Positions 52,931 through 62,653 are shown, numbered from the stretch's first letter. The stretch is 64,000 nucleotides of DNA from Bradyrhizobiaceae bacterium PARB1 (GCA_002256345.1 NKIY01000010.1:124001-188000), one strand, 5' to 3'. The notes: generated by a model not told the origin, from the sequence alone. Numbers and translations are program-made.

Positions 52931-54121
52931 TCACTTGTTGGACACGGCGTCGTACGAGAAAAGCCAGTGATAGCGGTTGCGGACTTTCGTCTCGTTCCAT
53001 TGCGAAGATACATAATGGACCGCATCTTCGGCATTCATTAGACGCTCATTGTGAAAGATGTTGCGGTTATGCTCGGCCTCAACAACGCAGCGGTTGGCTC
53101 GCGTCACGCGCTCCTGCTCGTAGGCGAGAAAGGCAGCTCCGTGGTCGCCCCGATTAACCGCAAGACATCGGGCCAGCGTCACGGCGTCCTCGATCGCCAT
53201 AACTGCGCCTTGCGCCATGAATGGCAACATCGGGTGGCACGCATCACCGACCAGTACCACGCGTCTTTTTGACCACTGCTCCATCGGAGGACGGCTCATG
53301 AGCGCCCATCGATAGTGAACATCGATATTATCGATCAGGACATGGACATCCGGATGCCATCCGGTGAAGTCGCCGGCGCACTCTTCACGTGTGCCCTTCG
53401 CGGTCCATGACTCCGTTTCCCAACCCGATCGTTCGACGACGCCGACGAAGTTGAAGAGTTCGCCCCGGCGGAGGGGATAGGTCACGACGTGGCGACCCGG
53501 TCCAACCCAGTTCGTCCCGATGTCGAGCCGGATATGCGACGGCAGCCGGGAAGATGGGATGACGCCGCGCCATGCCACGCAGCCGGTGAAATGCGCCGGC
53601 CCGGCTCCGAACACGGCTGCCCGCACGGCCGAATGGATTCCGTCCGCTCCAATCAGGATATCGCCCTCGATGCGTTGACCGTTGGACAGTGACACCGTCA
53701 CACCATCAGCGCGATCATCAACGGCAACGACACCAGCGCCCTGACGGATCGCACTGGGGTCATGCTGGATGACGGCATTGACCAGTGTGGTCTGAAGGTC
53801 TCCGCGGTGAACCATGAGGTAAGGAAATCCGTATTCGGCGACCGACATCGATCCGAGATCGAAGAGAGACCAGGTCTCGCCGCTATTCCACAGACGGATG
53901 GTTTTGGCGGCGGGCTCGACGGCCAGGTCTCGCACCGCGTCGAGGACGCCGAGCGATGCGAGCCCGCGCGTCCCGTTCGGGCTGATCTGCACGCCTGCAC
54001 CGGTCTCGCGCAACGTTTCGGCCTGCTCGAAGATCGTGACTCTGAAGCCACGCTGCATCAGCGCGATGGCCGTGCAAAGCCCCGCAATACCGGCCCCGGC
54101 AATCAGAATGTGTTGTGTCAT
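52931..54121 (-). CDS. FAD-dependent monooxygenase (salicylate/hydroxybenzoate hydroxylase type)
   Basis: Group A flavin hydroxylase of 396 residues. The dinucleotide fold is ILIAGAGIAGLCTAIALMQRG, the DG motif lies in IGADGIHSAVRAAVFG, and the FAD pyrophosphate motif is VLVGDACHPMLPFMAQGAVMAIEDA. Relatives hydroxylate salicylate, 3- or 6-hydroxybenzoate-type or hydroxynicotinate rings using NAD(P)H and oxygen. Start ATG 54121 places the fold at the N-terminus; ATG 54157 is possible. It follows a Bug receptor on the same strand, and candidate IclR operator A lies upstream of that receptor. Confidence 0.92.
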   Translation of the reverse strand: MTQHILIAGAGIAGLCTAIALMQRGFRVTIFEQAETLRETGAGVQISPNGTRGLASLGVLDAVRDLAVEPAAKTIRLWNSGETWSLFDLGSMSVAEYGFPYLMVHRGDLQTTLVNAVIQHDPSAIRQGAGVVAVDDRADGVTVSLSNGQRIEGDILIGADGIHSAVRAAVFGAGPAHFTGCVAWRGVIPSSRLPSHIRLDIGTNWVGPGRHVVTYPLRRGELFNFVGVVERSGWETESWTAKGTREECAGDFTGWHPDVHVLIDNIDVHYRWALMSRPPMEQWSKRRVVLVGDACHPMLPFMAQGAVMAIEDAVTLARCLAVNRGDHGAAFLAYEQERVTRANRCVVEAEHNRNIFHNERLMNAEDAVHYVSSQWNETKVRNRYHWLFSYDAVSNK

Positions 54122-54195
54122 GATCGCGTATCCCGGGCGGCTTGCTGTATCAGTCATTGCGGATTGAAGGAGGACTCCAATTGGTCCGCCGGCCG

Positions 54196-55173
54196 CTATT
54201 CCGAGGTGATCTCGGCATCCTTCACGACCTTGGCCCAGCGCTGGCGGTCCTTTGCGATGAGTGCCGCCAGCTGTTCGGGCGGACCGCCCCGCGCAATCAA
54301 GCCCTGCTTGTCGAGCAATGCCCGTACACTCGGCTGGTTCAGGATCGCGTTGAATTCGGCATTGTAGCGGTCGATGGTCGCCTTCGGCGTGCCAGCAGGT
54401 GCAAGGACGCCATACCAGAGGTCCACGTCGAAATCGGCGACGCCTGCTTCAGCCAGTGTCGGCACGTTCGGGGCTTGCGGAGCTCTTGATTTGCTGCCGA
54501 CGGCGAGAATACGGATTTGTCCGACTTCTGCGAGAGGAAGCGCGGTGTGGATCGGCAAGAACATCGCCGAGACATGGCCGCCCGCAAGATCCTTCACGGC
54601 GCCGGCCGAGCCCGGATAGGGAATATGCGTCAGCTTGACCTGCGCGGTCAGCTTGAACAGCTCCATCGCGAGATGTTGTGGTGTGCCGCGGCCGGGCGAC
54701 GCGTAATTGATCTCGCCAGGCTTGTTGCGTGCACGTTCCATCAGCTCCTGGAGTGTTGTGACGTTGAGCGAAGGATGCACGACCAAGGCGAGTGCGCCGG
54801 TCGCGATCTCCGCGATCGGCTCGAAACTCTTTTCCGGATCATAGGGAAGCCTGCGGTAGAGACTCGCATTCATGACGAAGGTGTTCACCGTCACCAACAG
54901 AGAGAGGCCATCCGGAGCAGCGCGGGCCGCGGCCTCGGTGCCGATATTGCCGCTCGCGCCAGCCTTGTTCTCGACGATGACCGGCTGGCTCCAGCGCTGG
55001 CGCAATTCCTCGCTGAGGAGGCGCGCCAGAAGGTCGGGTCCTGTGCCTGGCGAAAAAGGGACATTGAGCCTGATGGGTTGCTGGGACGATCCCTGCGCAA
55101 AGCCTGCTCTGGCCGAGAGAGGGGCCAAGGCCATGAAGCCAAGAACCATGCGACGTGAATATCTCGCGGGCAT
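54196..55173 (-). CDS. Bug/TctC-type substrate-binding protein
   Basis: Orphan Bug receptor of 325 residues. The signal is basic (MPARYSRRMVLGFMALAPLSARAGFAQG), possibly twin-arginine. Family segments are QPIRLNVPFSPGTGPDLLARLL and RAAPDGLSLLVTVNTF. The ATG at 55173 follows GAGGAAACGC. The frame continues far upstream through the IclR gene, which cannot be coding. It is divergent from the IclR regulator and upstream of the monooxygenase, so import and hydroxylation are probably coupled. Confidence 0.92.
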   Translation of the reverse strand: MPARYSRRMVLGFMALAPLSARAGFAQGSSQQPIRLNVPFSPGTGPDLLARLLSEELRQRWSQPVIVENKAGASGNIGTEAAARAAPDGLSLLVTVNTFVMNASLYRRLPYDPEKSFEPIAEIATGALALVVHPSLNVTTLQELMERARNKPGEINYASPGRGTPQHLAMELFKLTAQVKLTHIPYPGSAGAVKDLAGGHVSAMFLPIHTALPLAEVGQIRILAVGSKSRAPQAPNVPTLAEAGVADFDVDLWYGVLAPAGTPKATIDRYNAEFNAILNQPSVRALLDKQGLIARGGPPEQLAALIAKDRQRWAKVVKDAEITSE

Positions 55174-55228
55174 GCGTTTCCTCGTTGTCACGGCCCGCCG
55201 ATGTTTCTCAGATGGCCAAAATCGTAAT

Positions 55229-55249
55229 AATCTCTTATTATGAGATTTC
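55229..55249. promoter_or_regulatory. Candidate IclR operator A
   Basis: AATCTC (55229-55234) and GAGATT (55242-55247) are perfect inverted arms seven bases apart. Read on the minus strand the site begins GAAATCTCATA (55249-55239), an 11-mer found again exactly at 56136-56146 on the other side of the IclR gene. It lies between the divergent Bug gene (start 55173) and the IclR gene (start 55375). Confidence 0.72.
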
Positions 55250-55374
55250 ATCAAGTATGACCCGATCCGGTCGGCCAGTTCAAGATTGATTTTGGTCAAG
55301 CGGAAAAAGTATCTGCCTTGGAGCTGCGATGGCGGCACCGAATTGGAGCGACGACAAATCATGCGTTCTGCGGC

Positions 55375-56115
55375 ATGAAGCCAAGCAACAGCCTGGAGCG
55401 GGTACTCGGCGTTCTCGAAGTTTTCTCCGAGGACCGGCTGGAGTGGGCGCCAGAGGACCTGATGGCGCATCTCGGTTACAGCCGTCCCACGCTGTATCGC
55501 TACCTGAAGATTCTGAAAGATGCCGGCCTGCTGATGTCGTCGCGCAATGCAAGCGTTACGCTCGGCCCGAGAGTTGTCGAGATGGACTATCTCGCGCGGC
55601 AGTCGGATGCGTTGGTGCTGTCGGGGCAGCCGCATCTGAAGGCACTGACCAGGCGCTATTCCTGCAACGCGATGATCCTGCGCTGGTACGGCAACAAGAT
55701 TCTTTGCGTGGTGTCCGAGACGTCCGCGAAGAACCTGGTTAGTTCGTATCCGCGAGGTCGGCCGATGCCGCTTGGACGCGGTGCGATCGCGCGCTCGATC
55801 ATGGCTTTTCTGCCCCGTGCGCGCCTCGTGCCTTTGATCGAACAGAATCTCGACGATCTGCGTTCCGTCGGGCTCGGTATGACGGCCGAGGAAGTCCGGC
55901 AGAGCATGAAGCGGGTGCGTCGGGCGGGACATGCCGTCGCATTCGGGGAAGTTACGGCGGGCGCCGTCGGCATTGCTGCGCCGGTTCTCGACGACCGCGG
56001 CGCGCCAATTGCCAGCGTCTGCGTGACAATCGCAGGCACGCTGGTGGACGGGGCCGGAATCGATCGGATCGCCATTGACGTCAAAGCGGTAGCTTCTGAT
56101 ATATCCGCTGCCTAG
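55375..56115 (+). CDS. IclR-family transcriptional regulator
   Basis: Regulator of 246 residues. The winged helix (SLERVLGVLEVFSEDRLEWAPEDLMAHLGYSRPTLYRYLKIL) is slightly unusual, with Trp and Glu in the turn, then the effector domain follows (YSCNAMILRWYGNKILCVVSE, ending GIAAPVLDDRGAPIASVCVTI). ATG 55375 is preferred over TTG 55318, which would add 19 residues unlike the family. Identical 11-base elements on both sides suggest that it controls both the minus-strand pair and the plus-strand hydroxylase operon. Confidence 0.92.
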   Translation: MKPSNSLERVLGVLEVFSEDRLEWAPEDLMAHLGYSRPTLYRYLKILKDAGLLMSSRNASVTLGPRVVEMDYLARQSDALVLSGQPHLKALTRRYSCNAMILRWYGNKILCVVSETSAKNLVSSYPRGRPMPLGRGAIARSIMAFLPRARLVPLIEQNLDDLRSVGLGMTAEEVRQSMKRVRRAGHAVAFGEVTAGAVGIAAPVLDDRGAPIASVCVTIAGTLVDGAGIDRIAIDVKAVASDISAA

Positions 56116-56135
56116 CCAGAGCCTAAAAACTCATA

Positions 56136-56157
56136 GAAATCTCATATTGTAAGATTT
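56136..56157. promoter_or_regulatory. Candidate IclR operator B
   Basis: AAATCT (56137-56142) and AGATTT (56152-56157) are perfect arms nine bases apart. The left part GAAATCTCATA is identical to operator A. It lies in the 111-base gap between the IclR gene and the monooxygenase operon, 70 bases before its start codon. Confidence 0.72.
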
Positions 56158-56226
56158 GTCCTTGACTTCCCGCAGGCACTGCCGTTCCTTGGACGATAAC
56201 GAGTTCAAGAAGCAGGCAGGCGAGGA

Positions 56227-57828
56227 ATGACGGTCGAGACTTTGTCGTCTCCGCAGGTAATCATCGTAGGGGGCGGGCCGGTCGGCCTCGGACTGGCGAT
56301 CAATCTCGGGCAGCGCGGTGTGCGCTGTGTCCTGATCGAGAAATATGAAAGCCCCCAGCCCATCCCGAAGGGGCAAAATCTGACCCAGCGGACGCTGGAG
56401 CATTTTCATTTCTGGGGCGCCGAACCGGCGCTGCGAGCCGCGCGCACCATTCCGCGCGAATATGGCATCGGCGGCATGACCGCATACGGCACGTTGCTGA
56501 GCGATTACCGCTACGACTGGCTGCAGCGAGAATTGGTTCGCCCATATTACTTCACCGACAACGAGCGCTTGCCGCAATATGCGACGGAAGCGGTTCTGCG
56601 AAAGAGGCTCAGCGAGCTCCCGTCGGTCGAGACGCTGTATGGCTGGAGTGCCGAAGGCGTGACGCAGGACGATGATGGCGTCGAGGTCTCGCTACGCGCA
56701 CGGACCGGCGGCGAGACGCGCCGGCTGCGCGCGGAATACGCGGTCGGTTGCGACGGCAGCCGGTCTCTCGTCCGCGACGTCTGCGGCATCACCCAGACGA
56801 AGTCGGACCATGATCGATTGATGGTCCTTCTGGTGTTCCGGTCAGAGGGACTGCACAAGCTCCTCGAACGCTATCCGAATAAGTCCTTCTACAACGTGTT
56901 GCACCCCGACCTGAAAGGCTATTGGCGCTTTTTCGGCCGGGTCGATCTCGGCACGACCTGGTTTTTCCATGCGCCCGTGCCGATGGGCACGACCAAGGAC
57001 AATTTCGATTTCCGAGCGTTGTTGCGGGAGGCCGTCGGCGAGGAGTTTGATGTCGCTTTCGAGCATATCGGCTTCTGGGAGCTGCGAGTAGCAACTGCCG
57101 ACAGCTACCGAAGCGGCCGGGTATTCGTCGCCGGCGACGCCGCCCATAGCCATCCGCCTTACGGTGGCTATGGCATCAATACTGGTCTCGAAGACGCCGC
57201 CAATCTCGGATGGAAGCTGGCAGCAACTTTGCAAGGCTGGGCCGGTGCAGAATTGTTGGCCACCTATGACAGCGAAAGGCGCCCCGTCTTCGTCTCGACC
57301 GCGCGTGATTTCATCGAGAAGGCGATCGAGAGCGATCGCGATTTCCTGGCCGCATACAATCCCGCGACCGACAAGACGGCGTTCGAGGCCGAATGGCAGG
57401 CGCGCGCGTCGGGCGCGCGGTCGGAGGTGCATTCATTCGAGCCGAACTATGAAGGATCGCCAGTCGTGACGGGCGCCAATGGCGGTGCCCCGAGCGCGAT
57501 CGGCGGTCATGAGTTCACGGCGAGGGCAGGGCATCATCTGGCGCCGTTCCAGATGGCTTCGGGCCGGGACGTCTATGACGAGCTCGGTGCGGATTTCACG
57601 CTGATCGACTGCGGCGCGGCTCCGGACGTGGTCGCGGCTTTCGAAGCTGCGGCGGCGAACCGGGACGTGCCATTGAAGGTCGTGCGCGAGCGCGCCGGCG
57701 CCGCACAAAAGCACTACGGTGCGAGCCTCATCCTGGTGCGGCCAGACCAATTCGTTGCTTTCAGCACGAACGATGCGGCGAGCGATGCTGCGCAGGTCCT
57801 CCGCAGGGCGATAGGTGACACCGGCTGA
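56227..57828 (+). CDS. FAD-dependent aromatic hydroxylase (PheA/TfdB/MhpA type)
   Basis: Group A flavin hydroxylase of 533 residues, long form with a C-terminal thioredoxin-like domain (about 440-533). The FAD fold is VIIVGGGPVGLGLAINLGQRG, the DG motif VGCDGSRSLVRDVCG and the closing motif VFVAGDAAHSHPPYGGYGINTGLEDAANLGWKL. It hydroxylates a phenol-like or heteroaromatic ring; which one is not readable. First gene of a four-gene unit with the ThDP enzyme, a Bug receptor and another hydroxylase. Confidence 0.92.
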   Translation: MTVETLSSPQVIIVGGGPVGLGLAINLGQRGVRCVLIEKYESPQPIPKGQNLTQRTLEHFHFWGAEPALRAARTIPREYGIGGMTAYGTLLSDYRYDWLQRELVRPYYFTDNERLPQYATEAVLRKRLSELPSVETLYGWSAEGVTQDDDGVEVSLRARTGGETRRLRAEYAVGCDGSRSLVRDVCGITQTKSDHDRLMVLLVFRSEGLHKLLERYPNKSFYNVLHPDLKGYWRFFGRVDLGTTWFFHAPVPMGTTKDNFDFRALLREAVGEEFDVAFEHIGFWELRVATADSYRSGRVFVAGDAAHSHPPYGGYGINTGLEDAANLGWKLAATLQGWAGAELLATYDSERRPVFVSTARDFIEKAIESDRDFLAAYNPATDKTAFEAEWQARASGARSEVHSFEPNYEGSPVVTGANGGAPSAIGGHEFTARAGHHLAPFQMASGRDVYDELGADFTLIDCGAAPDVVAAFEAAAANRDVPLKVVRERAGAAQKHYGASLILVRPDQFVAFSTNDAASDAAQVLRRAIGDTG

Positions 57829-57896
57829 ACTGACACACGCGTTACCAAGACGAGACGCCGGAAAACGGCGCAAGTCAAAACAGGGAGTTGCAAGGT

Positions 57897-59630
57897 ATGA
57901 GCCGTCACAGCGCAGCGCATTATTTCCTTGAAGGGCTCGTCGATCTCGGCGTCGAATATATCTTCGCCAATCTCGGCACCGACCACGTGTCGCTGATCGA
58001 GGAGATCGCACGCTGGGATGCCGAAGGGCGGAAACATCCCGAAGTCATTCTCTGTCCGCATGAAGTCGTAGCGGTCCACATGGCTGGCGGCTACGCCCTC
58101 GCGACCGGGCGAGGGCAGGCAGTGTTCGTCCATGTGGATGCCGGCACCGCCAATGCCTGCATGGCGATCCAGAACCTGTTCCGCTACCGGCTTCCGGTCA
58201 TGCTGTTCGCCGGCCGCGCGCCGTTCACGCTGCATGGCGAGATGCCGGGATCGCGCGACACCTATGTACACTTCGTGCAGGATCCGTTCGATATCGCCAG
58301 CATCGTCCGTCCCTATGTGAAATGGGAATATTCGTTGCCGTCGGGCATCGTGGTGAAGGAGGCGCTCGCGCGTGCCAGCGCCTTCATGCAAAGCGCCCCG
58401 CCGGGACCGGTCTATATGATGCTGCCGCGCGAAACGCTGGCAGAGCAGTTTGACACCGATCAAATGCCATCCTACGTGCCTGCGCGCTATGGCAGCGTCG
58501 GCTTGGGCGGTATCGAACAGGAAAGGATCGACACCATCGCGCGGCGGCTGATGGCGGCGAGCAATCCAATCGCGATCACCGCCTATCTCGGACGCAATGC
58601 TGAGGCCGTCGCAGCTCTGGAGGCGCTTGCTCTCGCCTGTGGCGTTCGTGTCGTCGAGTTCAACTCGATCGACTTCAACATCTCGCAGGCCTCGCCATGC
58701 TTCTCCGGCTTCGATCCGCAGCCATTGCTCGACGACGCCGATCTCGGCCTGTTGCTCGATACCGACGTGCCTTTCGTCCCGCAATATGCGAAGCGCTTTG
58801 CCGAAATCGACTGGATCCAGATTGATGTCGATCCGCTGAAGGCGGATTTCCCGATGTGGGGCTTCCCGACCGACCTTCGGATCCAGGCGGATTGCGCGAT
58901 GGTTCTGCGTCAGGTGCTCGAACGCGTGCAGTCCCTTGCCGACAATGCCTATCGTGCGTCAGTCGCGCAACGCATCGCGACCTGGGAGGATGCGCGCAGT
59001 GCGCGCGAGCGTAAGCGTAAGGATGCCGCCTTGGCGCAGGGGAGCCTCGGTAGCCTCGGCGCCGCCTATGTTCTCTCGACGCTGAACGACAAGCTTTCCG
59101 CGCAAGACGTGGTGATCAACGAGGCGATCCGGAATGGACCGATCGTTCAGGAACAGATCGTCCGCACCGCACCCCAAAGCTATGTGGGTCTGGCCGGCGG
59201 TGGTCTTGGATTTTCAGGTGGCATGGCGCTCGGTCTCAAACTCGCCCAGCCACAACGACGCATCGTTCAGATTATTGGGGACGGCGGATTTCACTTTTCA
59301 TCACCGGATTCCGTTTACGCCGTCGCGCAGCAGTATGGTCTCCCGATTTTCACCGTCGTACTCGACAACGGTGGCTGGCAAGCCGTCAAATCGTCGGTTC
59401 AGCGCGTCTATCCGAAAGGCTCGGCGGCGGCCAGCAATGCGTTCCAGTCACAATTGCGTTCGGGACGTCAGGATGAGCGGCGCAATTTCTCCGAAGTCGG
59501 ACGAGCATTTGGAGCTCATGGCGAGCATGTAAGAGATCCCGAAGCGCTTGTCGCCGCGATCGATCGTTGTCTCGCCGCCGTTGATGGAGGTCGCGCAGCC
59601 GTGCTGCATGTCGAAATTACCCCGCTCTGA
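57897..59630 (+). CDS. Thiamine diphosphate-dependent enzyme (acetolactate synthase / decarboxylase superfamily)
   Basis: A 577-residue ThDP enzyme with PYR, central and PP domains. The catalytic glutamate is in ILCPHEVVAVHMAGGYA (near residue 58). The Mg/ThDP motif is GDGGFHFSSPDSV and then VVLDNGGW, where Asp stands in place of the first Asn of the usual NN. The family splits or joins C-C bonds next to a carbonyl (decarboxylases, carboligases, cyclic dione hydrolases). Next to ring hydroxylases it could cleave a dione or 2-keto acid product (inference). ATG 57897 follows GGGAGTTGCAAGGT. Confidence 0.9.
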   Translation: MSRHSAAHYFLEGLVDLGVEYIFANLGTDHVSLIEEIARWDAEGRKHPEVILCPHEVVAVHMAGGYALATGRGQAVFVHVDAGTANACMAIQNLFRYRLPVMLFAGRAPFTLHGEMPGSRDTYVHFVQDPFDIASIVRPYVKWEYSLPSGIVVKEALARASAFMQSAPPGPVYMMLPRETLAEQFDTDQMPSYVPARYGSVGLGGIEQERIDTIARRLMAASNPIAITAYLGRNAEAVAALEALALACGVRVVEFNSIDFNISQASPCFSGFDPQPLLDDADLGLLLDTDVPFVPQYAKRFAEIDWIQIDVDPLKADFPMWGFPTDLRIQADCAMVLRQVLERVQSLADNAYRASVAQRIATWEDARSARERKRKDAALAQGSLGSLGAAYVLSTLNDKLSAQDVVINEAIRNGPIVQEQIVRTAPQSYVGLAGGGLGFSGGMALGLKLAQPQRRIVQIIGDGGFHFSSPDSVYAVAQQYGLPIFTVVLDNGGWQAVKSSVQRVYPKGSAAASNAFQSQLRSGRQDERRNFSEVGRAFGAHGEHVRDPEALVAAIDRCLAAVDGGRAAVLHVEITPL

Positions 59631-59683
59631 CGGGTAAGCGGCCGCTAGAGCCGCACATATTGATAATCATTTGGGAGGATATC

Positions 59684-60661
59684 ATGAGAGCCGGACGTGT
59701 TGCCGCGTTGTTGTGCTTAATTCTTGCTTTGCCTGTCACCAGAGCCAAGGCATCGGATGAAGCGAGTAGCTATCCGAACCGCCCGATCCGTCTCGTCGTC
59801 GGTTTTACGGCCGGTGGCGGCAACGATATCATCGCGCGTGTGATTGGGCAGAAGCTGTCGGAGAGGCTCGGGCAGCCGGTAGTGGTCGAAAACAAGCCAG
59901 GTGCTGGCGCAGCCGTTGCGACTGAATATGTCGCGCGGTCTGCGCCCGATGGCTACACGCTGCTGATCGGCGCAAGCGGCGCTATGGTCATCAATCCAGC
60001 CGTCTACGAGAAGCTCAATTACGACACACTTCGCGATTTCGCGCCGATCTCCTCGTTGGGCTCGTTCCCGTTGATGCTCGTAGTCAAGGCATCCTCGCCT
60101 TTCAAATCCGTTGTCGACCTTGTCGCCTATACAAAGGCTAATCCCGGCAAAGCGAACTACTCGTCATCGTCCGCCGCCTTCCAGCTTGCGACTGAGCTGT
60201 TCAAACAGAAAACCGGCGCACCGATGCAGATGATTCCCTATAAGGGCGCAAATGACAGCGTCACTGCGGTGATCGCAGGCGACGTCATGGCGACAATAGC
60301 CGACGCCGGCCCGGTGATGGGACAGATCACGGGTGGTCAGGTCCGTGCGCTCGCCGTTGCGGCACCGAAGCGAATGGCGGAAATGCCCGATGTGCCGACG
60401 ATGAAGGAGGCGGGTGCGGATTTCGAAGCCGTGCTCTGGAGCGGAGTCTTCGCGCCGAAGGCGACGCCGCCGGCCATCGTAAAGAAGCTGCAGGACGAAT
60501 TCGTCCGGATCGCCCGGATGCCTGATGTTACCGCGCGGCTCAAGACTCTCAGCATCGATTCTGTCGGCAATACCTCGGACGAATTCACGCGGACCATCAC
60601 TTCAGACCTCGAACGCTGGGCGGCGGTCGCCCGCGCCGGAAACATCCGGCTGATGCAATAG
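59684..60661 (+). CDS. Bug/TctC-type substrate-binding protein
   Basis: Orphan Bug receptor of 325 residues. The signal peptide is RAGRVAALLCLILALPVTRAKA; family segments are YPNRPIRLVVGFTAGGGND and RSAPDGYTLLIGASG. The ATG at 59684 has GGGAGG upstream. Fifth Bug gene of the window and second in the IclR-flanked locus, so two related ligands or salts of one compound may be captured. Confidence 0.93.
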   Translation: MRAGRVAALLCLILALPVTRAKASDEASSYPNRPIRLVVGFTAGGGNDIIARVIGQKLSERLGQPVVVENKPGAGAAVATEYVARSAPDGYTLLIGASGAMVINPAVYEKLNYDTLRDFAPISSLGSFPLMLVVKASSPFKSVVDLVAYTKANPGKANYSSSSAAFQLATELFKQKTGAPMQMIPYKGANDSVTAVIAGDVMATIADAGPVMGQITGGQVRALAVAAPKRMAEMPDVPTMKEAGADFEAVLWSGVFAPKATPPAIVKKLQDEFVRIARMPDVTARLKTLSIDSVGNTSDEFTRTITSDLERWAAVARAGNIRLMQ

Positions 60662-60681
60662 AATCTGACAGAGAGTTCATC

Positions 60682-62373
60682 ATGAACGCTGAGCCCGTTC
60701 GTTTGAAGGCCGACGTCGTGGTCGTCGGTGCTGGGCCGGTCGGGCTCACGCTGGCGATGGATCTCGCCTGGCGCGGTGTCGAGGTGATCGTCATTGAAGC
60801 CCGGCCATGCGGGCAGCCGCCGAGTGTGAAATCCAATCACGTTTCGGCGCGATCGATGGAGATCTTCCGCAGACTCGGCGTCGCCGGAAAGGTTCGTAAC
60901 GCAGGGCTGCCGGCAGACTATCCCAATGACGTTGCGTATCGCACCAGTTTCCTCGGGCGCGAAATCACGCGTATCCCCATTCCTTGTCGCGCCGATCGTT
61001 ACACCGCGACGGAGTGCCCCGATGCCGATTGGCCGACGCCCGAACCGCCACACCGGATCAACCAGATCTATCTGGAACCGGTTCTGTTCGAGCATCTCGA
61101 AGCGATGCCGGCAGCTCGCATTCTGTCGGCGACCACCTATACGGACTTCATCGAGTCCGGCGATGGCGTCGTTGCGCGCGCAACGGACGCGCATGGAAAA
61201 GCGATCGAGATCGCGTGCGCCTATCTGGTCGGCTGCGATGGCGGTCGCTCCGGCGTCCGCAAGGCAATCGGTGCGACGCTGAGCGGCGACGTGGCCTTGC
61301 AACACGTCCAGTCGAGCTATATCCGTGCGCCGCGACTGCTGCCGATGTTGCGTGAGAAGGGCGGAGTGCCAGCTTGGGCGTCCTTCTCGCTAAATCCGGA
61401 GCAATCGGGGAATGTCTATGCGATCGACGGACGCGAGACCTGGCTCGTCCACGTCTATCTCAAGCCTGGCGTGACGGATTTCGAAGCAATCGACCGCGAC
61501 CGGGCGATCCGCACCGTGCTGGGGGTCGATCAAACCTTCGCTTACGAGCTGATCGGCAAGGAAGACTGGATCGGCCGGCGGCTGATGGTGGACCGGATGC
61601 GGCGAGGTCGCGTCTTCATCTGCGGGGACGCAAGCCATCTTTGGGTGCCCTATGCGGGCTACGGCATGAATGCCGGAATTGCGGATGCCGCGAACCTGGC
61701 CTGGCTCTTGGCGGCCCGCATCGCCGGCTGGGGAGCGGACGGCATCCTTACGGCCTATGAAGCTGAGCGTCTGCCGATTACGGAGCAGGTGTCGCATTTC
61801 GCGATGAACCACGCCCATGCGATGACGAAAGCACGCGGAGCAATCTCGTCACAGATCGACGCCAAGGGACCGGAGGGCGATGTCTATCGCGCCGAGGTCG
61901 CCCGATCGACATACGACCTCAATGTTCAGCAATATTGCTGCGCAGGATTGAACTTCGGCTATTACTACGAACGATCCCCGTTGATCGTCTACGACGACGA
62001 AGCCGCCCCTCCTTATTCGATGGGAGATTTTACAGCCTCCACGGCGCCAGGAGCGCGGGCTCCGCATTTCACGCTCAATAGCGGGCGATCCCTATATGAC
62101 GTGCTTGGTCACGGTTACACCCTGCTGCGGTTCGATACCGGTGCAAACGTCGATGCTTTGCTGGGGGCGGCGAATGCAAAGGATATCCCCATCGATGTGC
62201 TCGATTTAACGGCAGAAGCGGCGCCTGATGTCTATCGCCACGGGCTCGTACTGGTGCGTCCGGACCAACACATCGCCTGGCGCGGCGACTATATCCCGAA
62301 CGATCTGGCCGCATTCATCGATGCAATCCGCGGACGATACGGCGCTGAGCAGAGCAACAGCAAGCCAAATTAG
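60682..62373 (+). CDS. FAD-dependent aromatic hydroxylase, second in the operon
   Basis: Group A flavin hydroxylase of 563 residues with a C-terminal thioredoxin-like domain. The FAD fold is VVVVGAGPVGLTLAMDLAWRG, the DG motif VGCDGGRSGVRKAIG and the closing motif FICGDASHLWVPYAGYGMNAGIADAANLAWLL. It differs clearly from the hydroxylase at 56227, so successive hydroxylations are plausible. It begins 20 bases after the Bug gene and ends the operon. The gap 62374-62596 holds no gene that I recognise. Confidence 0.92.
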   Translation: MNAEPVRLKADVVVVGAGPVGLTLAMDLAWRGVEVIVIEARPCGQPPSVKSNHVSARSMEIFRRLGVAGKVRNAGLPADYPNDVAYRTSFLGREITRIPIPCRADRYTATECPDADWPTPEPPHRINQIYLEPVLFEHLEAMPAARILSATTYTDFIESGDGVVARATDAHGKAIEIACAYLVGCDGGRSGVRKAIGATLSGDVALQHVQSSYIRAPRLLPMLREKGGVPAWASFSLNPEQSGNVYAIDGRETWLVHVYLKPGVTDFEAIDRDRAIRTVLGVDQTFAYELIGKEDWIGRRLMVDRMRRGRVFICGDASHLWVPYAGYGMNAGIADAANLAWLLAARIAGWGADGILTAYEAERLPITEQVSHFAMNHAHAMTKARGAISSQIDAKGPEGDVYRAEVARSTYDLNVQQYCCAGLNFGYYYERSPLIVYDDEAAPPYSMGDFTASTAPGARAPHFTLNSGRSLYDVLGHGYTLLRFDTGANVDALLGAANAKDIPIDVLDLTAEAAPDVYRHGLVLVRPDQHIAWRGDYIPNDLAAFIDAIRGRYGAEQSNSKPN

Positions 62374-62653
62374 TGTCCGCGGTTGGCGCTTGGCGGATTT
62401 CAATACAGCTTCCGCTTCGAGCGATCATTGATGAGGTGTCCCTGATCTATTCAAGCGCCAGCACTGTCGTAAATCTGCAATAAGGTTTCCGTAGCTTCCG
62501 CCGCGTTCGTCAGCGAGGGGATGTGCTGACGTCGCAAGTGACGCAGTAGCAGCCGGAGTATCGGCCGGAGCTGCCACTGCAGGATATGCAGCTATCATGC
62601 TTGAGCGCGCCGACATTGCCTTAGCGCTGCTCAATCGGCAGAAACGACGATCG

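Noticed and set aside
55174-55932. Upstream extension of the Bug gene at 54196
   Set aside because: It would read antisense through the IclR gene. The ATG at 55173 has a ribosome site and begins a normal signal peptide.
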